Source: an uncultured Bacteroidales bacterium
GTDB lineage: Bacteria; Bacteroidota; Bacteroidia; Bacteroidales; P3
Direction of reading: 5' to 3'
Length of the DNA: 37,870 nucleotides
Assembly: GCA_947174375.1 (NCBI GenBank)
Contig: CAMWIS010000001.1
Coordinates: 1 to 37,870, forward strand
Shown here: one piece after another, positions 16,561-24,800 of the stretch
Layout of the letters: the number at the start of each line of letters is the position of its first letter
Numbering within the stretch: the first letter of the stretch is position 1
Notes under the pieces: generated by a model
What the model saw: only the letters and a program-made list of their open reading frames with translations
Database searches by the model: none
What the model was told of the DNA's origin: nothing
Position numbers and translations under genes: made by a program

Positions 16561-16567
16561 GTTGCTT

Positions 16568-17068
16568 ATGAACAAAGAAACGATTCATACTTTGCTGGAA
16601 GAGGCCCTGGCCTTGCGCAACGAAGCGCGGGCGGCGGCGGGCGCGGCGGCCGACCTGTTCGAGGTGGACACCATCGTTTCGCCGCGCAATGTCATCCACG
16701 TGTTCATCGATGCCGAAACGGGCGTTTCGATAGAGGACTGCGTGCCGGTGAGCCGTCATATCGAGGGCGGGTTGGACCGCGACAAGGAGGACTTCGAGAT
16801 AGAGGTCTCGTCGGCGGGGCTGGACCGTCCGCTCAAAAAGGCGCGTCAATACAAGAAGAACATTGGCCGTCGGCTCAAGCTGATAGACCGCGACGACAAC
16901 ACGTGGAAGGGTACGGTCGTGTCGGCCGACGACGAAGGGCTGACGTTGCACTGCGACGCGCCGAAAGGCCGCCGGAAAAAGGCCGCCGCGCCCGAAGCCG
17001 AAGAGAACCCCGACCGCTATTTCGCTTACGGTCAGGTCAAGGAGGCGCGCATAGAAATCGTGTTTTGA
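16568..17068 (+). CDS. rimP: Ribosome maturation factor RimP
   Basis: The 166-residue protein should help assemble the 30S subunit in the cytoplasm. The N-terminal alpha/beta domain carries the family signature near residues 75-88 (FEIEVSSAGLDRPL; usually VSSPGLDRPL), and a C-terminal SH3-like barrel ends in YGQVKEARIEIVF. A Lys/Ala/Glu-rich insert (GRRKKAAAPEAEENPD) interrupts that barrel, as in other Bacteroidetes. The ATG at 16568 is chosen; an in-frame GTG at 16535 would translate through the leader hairpin and has no family support. First gene of the classic rimP-nusA-infB operon, with nusA 41 bp downstream. Confidence 0.95.
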   Translation: MNKETIHTLLEEALALRNEARAAAGAAADLFEVDTIVSPRNVIHVFIDAETGVSIEDCVPVSRHIEGGLDRDKEDFEIEVSSAGLDRPLKKARQYKKNIGRRLKLIDRDDNTWKGTVVSADDEGLTLHCDAPKGRRKKAAAPEAEENPDRYFAYGQVKEARIEIVF

Positions 17069-17109
17069 AATAAATATATACAAAATAAAACTACAAAGCA
17101 AAAACGACA

Positions 17110-18354
17110 ATGGCAAACGAAAACATCAATCTGGTGGATAGTTTCTCTGAGTTCAAGGATCTCAAGAGCATAGACAGGGAAACGATGATGCGTATTTTGG
17201 AAGAAGTTTTCAAAAGTACTTTGCTGAAGAAGTACGGCTCGGACGAGAATATCGACATTATCGTCAACATCGACAAGGGCGACTTGGAAATCTGGCGTAA
17301 CCTGACGATTGTGGATGATGCCGAATTTACGGACGATACGTTGCAGATCCGCTATTCGGACGCCATCAAGATTGAACCGGACTTTGAAGTGGGCGAAGAG
17401 GTGTCGCAGCAGATTTTCCTCAAGGACTTCGGCCGCCGCGAGATTCTCAACATCCGTCAGACGTTGGTTTCCAAGATTCAGGAATACGAGAACAATATCA
17501 TCTACAAACGGTATAAGGAACGCATCGGCGACATCATCACGGGCGAGGTTTACCAGATTTGGAAGAAAGAGACGTTGCTGTTGGACGACAACGGCATCGA
17601 GCTCGTGTTGCCCAAGAGCGAACAGATTCCGGCCGACTTCTACCGCAAGGGCGATACGTTGCGCGCCGTGGTGCTGAAAGTGGACGTGCGCAACAACGTG
17701 CCGGTGGTCATCCTTTCGCGCACGAGTCCGGTGTTCCTCGAACGTCTGTTCGAACAGGAGGTGCCCGAGGTGTTCGACGGCCTGATTACGATTAAGCGCA
17801 TCGTGCGTGAACCGGGCGAACGCGCCAAGGTGGCCGTGGAATCCTACGACGACCGCATCGACCCGGTAGGCGCCTGCGTCGGCATGAAGGGTTCGCGTAT
17901 CCACGGCATCGTGCGGGAGCTGCGCAACGAGAACATCGACGTCATCAACTGGACGCAGAACCCCGAACTGCTGATTACGCGTGCGCTGAGTCCGGCCCGT
18001 GTTTCGTCGATTACGATTCACGAGGAAGAGAAACGCGCTGAAGTATATATGAAAGCCGACCAAGTGTCGTTGGCCATCGGCAAGGGCGGCAGCAACATCA
18101 AGTTGGCCGGCCGGTTGTCGGAATACGAGATAGACGTTTACCGCGAGGCCGACGGCGTGGAAGACGATGTGGATCTGCAGGAATTCAGCGATGAAATCGA
18201 ACAGTGGATTATCGACCAGCTCAAGGCCATCGGCTGCGACACGGCCAAAGACGCGCTGAACATCGGCCAGGAAGAGCTCGTAAAACGCACCGACTTGGAA
18301 GAAGAGACGGTGGCGGAGGTGTTGCAGATTCTGCGCGCCGAATTCGAGGAATAA
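17110..18354 (+). CDS. nusA: Transcription termination/antitermination factor NusA
   Basis: The 414-residue protein binds RNA polymerase and nascent RNA to control pausing, termination and antitermination. In order: an N-terminal RNAP-binding domain (about 1-125), an S1 domain (about 138-200, GDIITGEVYQIWKKETLLL), KH1 (about 215-300, containing GACVGMKGSRIHGIVREL), KH2 (about 300-365, containing SLAIGKGGSNIKLAGRL) and a short helical C-terminus resembling an HhH region. It lacks the two acidic repeats of Escherichia coli NusA, as is usual in this phylum. The leader (17069-17109) is A-rich with no Shine-Dalgarno sequence. NusA could itself influence the hairpin at 16540-16560. Confidence 0.97.
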   Translation: MANENINLVDSFSEFKDLKSIDRETMMRILEEVFKSTLLKKYGSDENIDIIVNIDKGDLEIWRNLTIVDDAEFTDDTLQIRYSDAIKIEPDFEVGEEVSQQIFLKDFGRREILNIRQTLVSKIQEYENNIIYKRYKERIGDIITGEVYQIWKKETLLLDDNGIELVLPKSEQIPADFYRKGDTLRAVVLKVDVRNNVPVVILSRTSPVFLERLFEQEVPEVFDGLITIKRIVREPGERAKVAVESYDDRIDPVGACVGMKGSRIHGIVRELRNENIDVINWTQNPELLITRALSPARVSSITIHEEEKRAEVYMKADQVSLAIGKGGSNIKLAGRLSEYEIDVYREADGVEDDVDLQEFSDEIEQWIIDQLKAIGCDTAKDALNIGQEELVKRTDLEEETVAEVLQILRAEFEE

Positions 18355-18454
18355 GCGCACGGACGCATCGGGTGTGACCCGCCCGGCCGGCGCGCAGGCA
18401 TCGGCGAAGCGGTCGCCAAACGAGAAATAAGCGATTTAAAGCACAATAGAATTT

Positions 18455-21400
18455 ATGGCAGAAGAAACAAAAACCGCTGTAAGGCTTTCCAAAGCCGCCA
18501 AGGAATTCAACATAGGCGTACAGACCGTCATCGAATTCCTGGGGAAGAAGGGTCATGAAATAGACTCTAACCCGAATTCCAAACTTACCGCGGAACAGTA
18601 TGCCCTTTTGGCCAAGGAATACCAGAGCGACAAGGCGGTCCGCCAGGAAGCCGAGAACATCGACCTGGGGCTTGGCAAGAAGAAAGCGCCGATTACGGTG
18701 GAAGACGTGAAGAACGCCTCGCCCGAGGCGGAACCGACGGCGGAGCCCGAAGACGAGGAACTCCGCATCAAGAAGGTTTCGTTGGAAGGCCCGGCCAAGA
18801 AGGCGAAGACCACCAAAGCCAAGGCGGAACCGAAGGCGGACGCCCCGGCGGAAGCCGCCGAAAAGCCCGCCAAGAAGACGTCGCGCAAGGCCGCGGCCGA
18901 ACCGGTAGCGGAACCCGTGGCGGAAGCCGCGCCCGCAGCGGAGGCGGAAGAAGCCGAAACGCCGGAAGAAACGGCTAAAACGGTCAAGAAAACGGCCACG
19001 AAGAAGAAAGAGACGGCCGCCAAGACAACGGCTGCCAAAACGGCCAAGGCCGCCAAGGCGGAGGCGGAAGCCGAAGTGGAAGCGGTGGCGGAACCGGCGC
19101 CTGAGCCGGAGCCTGAAAAGACGGTGGCGGAAGCCGAACCGACCGTGGAGGCGGGGGCCGGCGCGGCCGCCGTCGAACCGCGCCCGGTAGAGGAGAAACC
19201 CGCCGGCAGCACGTTGAGGGTGGTTGGCAAGATAGATTTGAGCGAACTTTCGGCCAAACGCCGGAAAGAGCGGGCGGCGGAGAATGCGGAACGCGCCGCG
19301 GAGACGGCGGCCGACGGCGGGAAACCCGCCGCGCCGGTGGCTGAGACCTCGGCGGAAGCGCCCGCCCGGGTCGAGACGGCAGCGCCCGCCGCTATGGAAA
19401 CCGCCCCGGCGGAAGCCGCGGCCCCCGGCGCGCCGGCCCCCGACACCAAGCCCGACAACTTCATCCCCACGGCCAAGGTGACGCTGACCGGCCCGCGTCT
19501 GACGGGCGAGAAAATCGACCTCGGCCAGTTCGAGCGCCGTCCCAAGCCCGTGGCCTCGTCCCGTGACGGCGGCAACGGCGGCAAGAAAAAACGCCAGCGG
19601 GTGGGCGAAAAGCCCACGGGCAACACCGTCATGGGCGGCATGAACCGTCCGGGCGGCAGTATGAACGTTGGCGGCAACAACAACGCCCCCGGCAAGAACA
19701 AGAAGAAAAAGAACAACAAGAACGCCCACGTCCAGATCAACGAACAAGAAGTGGAAAAGACGCTGAAAGACACGTTGGCGCGTCTTTCGCCGCTGGGCAA
19801 GTCCAAGACCTCCAAGCACCGCCGCGAGAAACGGCATACCATCAGCCAGCACATGGAGGAGGAACAGGAAAGGATGATGCAGGAACAGCGCGTGCTGAAA
19901 GTGACCGAATTCGTGACGGTAAACGAGTTGGCCACGATGATGAACGTGCCGGTTACCGATATCATCTCCACCTGTATGTCGTTGGGGCTGTTCGTCTCCA
20001 TCAACCAGCGTCTGACGGCCGACCCGATTTCGCTTTTGGCCGAAGAATACGGCTATACCGTCGAGTTCGTCGATGCCGAGGTGCTGGACGAGCTCGAACA
20101 TCAGGACGATGACGACGCGGTGGGCGAAGAAGAGCCGCGCACGCCGATTGTCACGGTCATGGGTCACGTTGACCACGGTAAGACGTCCTTGCTCGACTAC
20201 ATCCGCAAATCGAACGTCATCGCGGGCGAGGCCGGCGGTATCACGCAGCACATCGGTGCCTACGAGGTACAGTTGGAGAACGGCAAGCGCATCACGTTCC
20301 TCGATACCCCGGGTCACGAAGCCTTTACGGCCATGCGTGCCCGCGGTGCCAAAATCACCGACATCGCGATTATCGTGGTGGCGGCCGACGACAAGGTGAT
20401 GCCGCAGACGGTGGAAGCCATCAACCACGCGCAGGCGGCCGGCGTCCCCATCGTCTTCGCGATTAACAAAATAGACAAGCCGCAGGCCGACCCCGACAAA
20501 ATCAAGACGGAGTTGGCCGACATGAACCTGCTCGTAGAGGAGTGGGGCGGCAAATACCAAAGCCAGGACATCTCGGCCAAGAAGGGGCTTAATGTGGACA
20601 GCCTGTTGGAGAAGGTGTTGCTGGAAGCCGAGATGCTCGACCTGAAGGCCAACCCGCGGCGGCGCGCCAAGGGTACGGTCGTGGAATCGTCGTTGGACAA
20701 GGGCCGCGGCTATGTGGCCAAGATTCTCGTTCAGGACGGCAGCGTTTCGGTGGGCGACCCGATTATCGCGGGGGCGACCTGCGGCCGTGTCAAGGCCATG
20801 TACAACGAGCGTAACCAGCCCGTCAAGAAGGCCGGCCCTTCCACGCCGGTGCTGTTGCTCGGCTTGAACGGCGCGCCGCAGGCCGGCGACACGTTCAACG
20901 TGACCAAAGACGAAAAAGAGGCCAAGGACATCGCCAACCGCCGTCTGCAACTGCAACGCGAACAGGGTCTGCGGACGCAGAAGCATATCACGCTCGACGA
21001 AATCGGCCGTCGTATCGCCATCGGCGACTTCAAGGAACTCAACGTCATCGTCAAGGGTGACGTGGACGGCTCCATCGAGGCCTTGTCCGACTCCTTGCTC
21101 AAACTCTCGACCGAGGAGGTACAGGTCAACGTCATCCACAAGTCGGTGGGTCAGATTACGGAAAGCGATATCCTGTTGGCTTCGGCCTCCAACGCCATCA
21201 TCATCGGCTTTCAGGTGCGTCCGTCGTTGGCGGCGCGCAAGCTGGCCGAGAGCGAGCAGATCGACATCCGTCTCTACTCCATCATCTACGATGCCATCAA
21301 CGAACTCAAAGACGCCATCGAGGGTATGCTTTCGCCCGAAATCCAAGAGAAAATCGTGGCCAACCTCGAGGTGCGCGAAGTCTTCAAGATCAGCAAGGTG

Positions 21401-21643
21401 GGCGCCGTGGCGGGCTGTATCGTCCTGGACGGCCGCCTGACACGCAACACCAAGGTGCGGATTATCCGCGACGGTATCGTGGCCTACACCGGCAAGCTGG
21501 GTTCGCTGCGCCGTTTCAAGGACGACGTGAAGGAAGTGATGGTGGGTCAGGACTGCGGTCTGAACATCGAGAACTTCAACGACATCAAGGTGGGCGATAT
21601 CATCGAGGGCTACGAACAGACCGAGGTGAAACGGACGTTGTAG
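18455..21643 (+). CDS. infB: Translation initiation factor IF-2
   Basis: At 1062 residues this GTPase, which places initiator tRNA on the 30S subunit, is at the long end for the family. An IF2_N module (LSKAAKEFNIGVQTVIEFL) opens the protein. A long Ala/Glu/Lys/Pro low-complexity linker covers about residues 85-420, including the Gly/Asn/Lys patch GGNNNAPGKNKKKKNNK. A second IF2_N-like module lies near 480-520 (VNELATMMNVPVTDIISTCM). The G domain begins with GHVDHGKT at about 570-577, DTPGHEAF near 617 and NKID near 671, followed by domains II, III and IV. The 100-bp gap from nusA contains a GGGTGTGACCC hairpin but no U-run or promoter that I can see. Confidence 0.97.
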   Translation: MAEETKTAVRLSKAAKEFNIGVQTVIEFLGKKGHEIDSNPNSKLTAEQYALLAKEYQSDKAVRQEAENIDLGLGKKKAPITVEDVKNASPEAEPTAEPEDEELRIKKVSLEGPAKKAKTTKAKAEPKADAPAEAAEKPAKKTSRKAAAEPVAEPVAEAAPAAEAEEAETPEETAKTVKKTATKKKETAAKTTAAKTAKAAKAEAEAEVEAVAEPAPEPEPEKTVAEAEPTVEAGAGAAAVEPRPVEEKPAGSTLRVVGKIDLSELSAKRRKERAAENAERAAETAADGGKPAAPVAETSAEAPARVETAAPAAMETAPAEAAAPGAPAPDTKPDNFIPTAKVTLTGPRLTGEKIDLGQFERRPKPVASSRDGGNGGKKKRQRVGEKPTGNTVMGGMNRPGGSMNVGGNNNAPGKNKKKKNNKNAHVQINEQEVEKTLKDTLARLSPLGKSKTSKHRREKRHTISQHMEEEQERMMQEQRVLKVTEFVTVNELATMMNVPVTDIISTCMSLGLFVSINQRLTADPISLLAEEYGYTVEFVDAEVLDELEHQDDDDAVGEEEPRTPIVTVMGHVDHGKTSLLDYIRKSNVIAGEAGGITQHIGAYEVQLENGKRITFLDTPGHEAFTAMRARGAKITDIAIIVVAADDKVMPQTVEAINHAQAAGVPIVFAINKIDKPQADPDKIKTELADMNLLVEEWGGKYQSQDISAKKGLNVDSLLEKVLLEAEMLDLKANPRRRAKGTVVESSLDKGRGYVAKILVQDGSVSVGDPIIAGATCGRVKAMYNERNQPVKKAGPSTPVLLLGLNGAPQAGDTFNVTKDEKEAKDIANRRLQLQREQGLRTQKHITLDEIGRRIAIGDFKELNVIVKGDVDGSIEALSDSLLKLSTEEVQVNVIHKSVGQITESDILLASASNAIIIGFQVRPSLAARKLAESEQIDIRLYSIIYDAINELKDAIEGMLSPEIQEKIVANLEVREVFKISKVGAVAGCIVLDGRLTRNTKVRIIRDGIVAYTGKLGSLRRFKDDVKEVMVGQDCGLNIENFNDIKVGDIIEGYEQTEVKRTL

Positions 21644-21682
21644 GCTTGGCGGCCTCCGGGCCGTCGGGCTTGCTTTACGCTC

Positions 21683-22666
21683 ATGTACGCGCGCTTTTTA
21701 CAATATGTGAGGCGACACCGCCTGTTCGACGGGCGGGAGCGGGTGCTCGTGGCCGTGAGCGGCGGCGCCGACTCCACCGTCTTGTTGCACTTGCTCGTGC
21801 GGGCGGTGCGGCAGGGCGCGTTGCCCTTGGAACTGGCCGTGGCGCATTGTCATTTCCAGTTGCGCGGCGCGGCGGCCGACGGCGACCAGGCCTTTGCGGA
21901 GGCGCTGGCGCGGGAAGCCGGCCTGCCCTTCTATACGGTGCGTTTCGATACCCTCTCCCATGCCGGGGCGCAGGCCGTCTCCGTCGAGATGGCGGCGCGC
22001 GAACTCCGATACGGTTTCTTTAAACAATGTATGGCGCAGGACGGCTGGCAAGCCTGTGCGCTGGCGCATCATGCCGACGACCAGGCGGAAACGCTTTACC
22101 TCAATCTCTTGCGTGGTACGGGCCTCAAGGGGCTGCGCGGGATGCAACCCGTGCAGGGTGCATATATGCGACCGCTGCTGTTCGCGCGCCGCGCCGAGAT
22201 AGAAGCCTATGCCGCCGCGCAAGGGCTGACGTACCGCACCGACGCCACGAACGCCGCCGACGACTACCTGCGCAACCGCGTCCGCCATCATCTGTTGCCG
22301 CTCTGCCGGCAACTCAACCCGCAGGCCGTGGCGCACGCCGCGCAGACGGCCGTGAGCCTGCAACGGGACGAGGCCGTCCTGTCGGCCTGGTATGCGGCGG
22401 CCGAAGCGCGGCTCGTGGAGAAACGGGAGGGCGTCCCCGCCGAGTTCATCGCCAAGCGCAAGATCCGCCGCTTCCACGGGGAGGTCGGCGAGGCCGCCTG
22501 TCTATGCTTTTGGGAGTGGTACCTCAAGGCCCGCGACTTCAACCAGGAGCAAATCGAGCAGATTATTCAGAACTATTTAGACGGCGAGGGCGGCAAGACC
22601 TTCGACGACCGCTTCGGCCGCCGCACGCTCGCCCGCACCCCCCAGGGCTGGACGTACACGCCCTAG
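21683..22666 (+). CDS. tilS: tRNA(Ile)-lysidine synthase TilS, short form
   Basis: This PP-loop ATPase modifies C34 of tRNA-Ile(CAU) to lysidine so that it reads AUA and is charged with Ile. The signature VSGGADST is at about residues 25-32, HCHFQLRG follows near 55-62, and the LAHHADDQAETLYLNLLRGTG region is intact. At 327 residues the protein ends soon after the middle domain and lacks the C-terminal domains of the roughly 430-residue Escherichia coli enzyme, resembling the short Aquifex type. The gene lies 39 bp after infB and is probably an extension of that operon. Its TAG overlaps the TAG of convergent murA at the palindrome CTAG (22663-22666). Confidence 0.93.
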   Translation: MYARFLQYVRRHRLFDGRERVLVAVSGGADSTVLLHLLVRAVRQGALPLELAVAHCHFQLRGAAADGDQAFAEALAREAGLPFYTVRFDTLSHAGAQAVSVEMAARELRYGFFKQCMAQDGWQACALAHHADDQAETLYLNLLRGTGLKGLRGMQPVQGAYMRPLLFARRAEIEAYAAAQGLTYRTDATNAADDYLRNRVRHHLLPLCRQLNPQAVAHAAQTAVSLQRDEAVLSAWYAAAEARLVEKREGVPAEFIAKRKIRRFHGEVGEAACLCFWEWYLKARDFNQEQIEQIIQNYLDGEGGKTFDDRFGRRTLARTPQGWTYTP

Positions 22667-23976
22667 TCTATCCGCTCTATCTCGGCGCCGAGTTCGCGGA
22701 GGCGGAGGTCGATGGCCTCGTAGCCGCGGTCGATCTGTTCGATGTTGTGGATGACGCTCTCGCCCTTGGCCGACAGGGCGGCGATGAGCAGGGAGACGCC
22801 GGCCCGTATGTCGGGCGACACCATCGAAATGCCTTGCAGCGGCATCTCGTGGTCGAGGCCGATGACGGTGGCGCGGTGGGGGTCGCACAGGATGATGCGT
22901 GCGCCCATAGAAATCAGGTTATCGACGAAGAACAGGCGGCTTTCAAACATCTTCTGATGGATGAGCACGCTGCCCTTGGCCTGGATGGCCGTCACAAGCG
23001 CGATGCTGATGAGGTCGGGCGTGAAACCCGGCCAGGGGGCGTCGGCAATCGTGGGGATGGAGCCGTCGCGGGAGTTTTCGATGCAGTAGTGTTCCTGCGC
23101 GGGGATAAACAGGTCGTCGCCCCGGTAAATCGTCTGCACGCCCAAGCGGGCGAACACCTGCGGAATCAAGCCCAAATATTGCCGTTGCACGTTGCGGACG
23201 GTCAGTTCCGACTGCGTCATGGCGGCCAGCCCGATAAAGCTGCCCACCTCGATCATGTCGGGCAAAAGCGTGTGGTTCGCGCCCGAAAGACGCTCCACGC
23301 CCTCTATCTGCAACAGGTTGGAGCCCATGCCGTGGATGTGCGCCCCCATGGCGCAGAGCATCCGGCAGAGTTGCAGCACGTAGGGCTCGCAGGCCGCGTT
23401 GAAAATCGTCGTCGTGCCCTTGCTCAGCACGGCGGCCATGATGATGTTGGCCGTACCGGTCACGGAGGCTTCGTCCAGCAGCATATAGCGGCCCCGCAGC
23501 CCGCTCTCCGGCGTCCGCACGTCGAAGCTGCGGCGGACGGTGTCGTACTCCACCTTGGCGCCGAGGTTCTCGAAGCCGATGAAGTGCGTGTCCAAGCGCC
23601 GGCGGCCTATCTTGTCGCCCCCGGGTTGCGGCACGATGGCGCGTCCCGTGCGGGCCAGCAGCGGCCCGGCCAGCATGACCGACCCGCGCAAGGCGTTGGC
23701 GCGCTGTTCGAAGTCTTCGGTCAGCAGGAAGTCGGTCTCTATGTGTTTGGCCTCGAACGTAAACGTGTGGGTTTCGGGATGCGAGACCGACACGCCGAGG
23801 CATTGCACGAGTTCGATGAGTTTGAGCACGTCGCGGATAAGCGGCACATTGCTGATGGTCACTTTCTCTTCGGTCAGCAGCGTGGCGCAAATAACCTGCA
23901 GGGCCTCGTTCTTGGCGCCCTGGGGCGTGATACAGCCATTGAGTTTATGGCGTCCGCGAATCTTAAACGAGCTCAT
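22663..23976 (-). CDS. murA: UDP-GlcNAc 1-carboxyvinyltransferase MurA, Asp active-site variant
   Basis: MurA transfers enolpyruvate from PEP to UDP-GlcNAc, the first committed step of peptidoglycan synthesis. The 437-residue protein starts MSSFKIRGRHKLNGCITPQGAKNE, with the conserved Lys and Asn of the substrate site. The loop that normally carries the catalytic Cys (PGGCxIGxRP) reads PQPGGDKIGRRRLDTHF, with Asp121 in place of Cys. Asp at this position occurs in naturally fosfomycin-insensitive MurA enzymes such as those of Mycobacterium and Chlamydia, so the enzyme should be active but not alkylated by fosfomycin. The start codon immediately follows the DUF4290 stop, so the two genes are almost certainly co-transcribed. 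Confidence 0.97.
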   Translation of the reverse strand: MSSFKIRGRHKLNGCITPQGAKNEALQVICATLLTEEKVTISNVPLIRDVLKLIELVQCLGVSVSHPETHTFTFEAKHIETDFLLTEDFEQRANALRGSVMLAGPLLARTGRAIVPQPGGDKIGRRRLDTHFIGFENLGAKVEYDTVRRSFDVRTPESGLRGRYMLLDEASVTGTANIIMAAVLSKGTTTIFNAACEPYVLQLCRMLCAMGAHIHGMGSNLLQIEGVERLSGANHTLLPDMIEVGSFIGLAAMTQSELTVRNVQRQYLGLIPQVFARLGVQTIYRGDDLFIPAQEHYCIENSRDGSIPTIADAPWPGFTPDLISIALVTAIQAKGSVLIHQKMFESRLFFVDNLISMGARIILCDPHRATVIGLDHEMPLQGISMVSPDIRAGVSLLIAALSAKGESVIHNIEQIDRGYEAIDLRLRELGAEIERID

Positions 23977-24717
23977 TTATTTGACGTTGTTGCGGTTGTT
24001 ATTGTAGCGTTTGTATCCACCGTTTCCGTTGCCGTTGTTGCCGTTGCGGTGGTTGTATCCGCCGTTGCCGTAGCCGCTATGGCCGTTGTTGTAGCGTCTG
24101 CCGGCGTTGGGGTTGTCGTAGGGGCTCAGGTTGATGAACTTGTTCTTGCGCTCCGGCGACGGCTTGGCGTAGAAGGCCGAGTTGACCTTGCCGCGGATGG
24201 TCTCGTCGTAGAGGATGCGGCCGCCCGACATCAGTTCCAGATGTTTGGCCAGCACCTCGTCGCGCAGCATATCGTCGTTCCACGTGTAGTAGAGCTTGCG
24301 CATCTGTCCGGCCACCATGTTCAGCAGCGTGGTCCGTTCTTCGCCTTCCGGCATCTCGGCGGCCTTGAGGATAAGCCGTTCGATGATGCGGCCGTAGTAG
24401 CGGAACCGGATGGGCGAGTTCTTGTACGGGATGGGGCGGCACTTGGCCGTCATCGGCTGACGGTCCGGCATCGGAAACGGCGCGTCGATGTCCAATTTGT
24501 AGTCGGACATGATGAAAAGCTGGTCGTAGAGTTTATGGAGATAGTCGTCCACCTGCCGGATGTCGGGGTTGAGCACCTGCATCGACTTGATGATGGTCTG
24601 AGCCGCCAGGTTGCGTTCGTGCCGGTCTTCTATCGTCAGGGCGTGCGAAACCATTTCCTGAATGCCCCTGCCGTATTCCGGGAAAATAAGCGGCTTTCTC
24701 AAAGTGTTGTATCTCAT
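23977..24717 (-). CDS. DUF4290 family protein with Asn/Gly-rich tail
   Basis: The 246-residue protein begins MRYNTLRKPLIFPEYGR and contains MPYGR-type and helical blocks characteristic of DUF4290, a Bacteroidetes family of unknown function that commonly sits directly upstream of murA. The conserved part covers about residues 1-195. The last 45 residues are low complexity, built of Asn, Gly and Tyr with scattered Arg and His (GYGNGGYNHRNGN), encoded by a tandem-like CCGTTG/CCGTTGTTG repeat at about 23993-24100. No signal peptide or membrane segment is visible, so it is probably cytoplasmic. It is separated by zero bases from murA and has a strong promoter at 24761-24792. A link to cell-wall synthesis is inferred from context only. 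Confidence 0.85.
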   Translation of the reverse strand: MRYNTLRKPLIFPEYGRGIQEMVSHALTIEDRHERNLAAQTIIKSMQVLNPDIRQVDDYLHKLYDQLFIMSDYKLDIDAPFPMPDRQPMTAKCRPIPYKNSPIRFRYYGRIIERLILKAAEMPEGEERTTLLNMVAGQMRKLYYTWNDDMLRDEVLAKHLELMSGGRILYDETIRGKVNSAFYAKPSPERKNKFINLSPYDNPNAGRRYNNGHSGYGNGGYNHRNGNNGNGNGGYKRYNNNRNNVK

Positions 24718-24760
24718 CGGAAATATTTATGTAAGTCGTCGGAAAAGTCCAAATTTCTAA

Positions 24761-24792
24761 CAAATATACGTTTTTTCGGGCGAACCTGCAAA
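24761..24792 (-). promoter_or_regulatory. Promoter of the DUF4290-murA operon
   Basis: Read on the minus strand, TTTG (24792-24789) and TATATTTG (24768-24761) are 20 bp apart, a full match to the Bacteroidetes consensus. The DUF4290 ATG is at 24717, leaving a leader of roughly 40 nt. The -33 box lies within 10 bp of the priA stop codon. Confidence 0.75.
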
Positions 24793-24800
24793 TTAGGCGT

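Noticed and set aside
17032..18360. Open frame of 442 codons antisense to nusA
   Set aside because: It is the shadow of nusA; it has no start context and no recognisable domain.
18355..18454. Riboswitch, promoter or terminator between nusA and infB
   Set aside because: The gap has one small hairpin (GGGTGTGACCC) and GC-rich sequence but no U-run, no TAnnTTTG box and no recognisable riboswitch core.
18221..21346. Open frame of 1041 codons antisense to infB
   Set aside because: It is a mirror of the Ala/Glu/Lys-rich and GTPase codons of infB; the translation is Arg/His/Gly/Val-rich with no family resemblance, and infB is unambiguous.
23990..24110. Possible CRISPR or tandem-repeat array
   Set aside because: The repeated CCGTTG units are in frame and encode the Asn/Gly-rich tail of the DUF4290 protein; there are no regular spacers.
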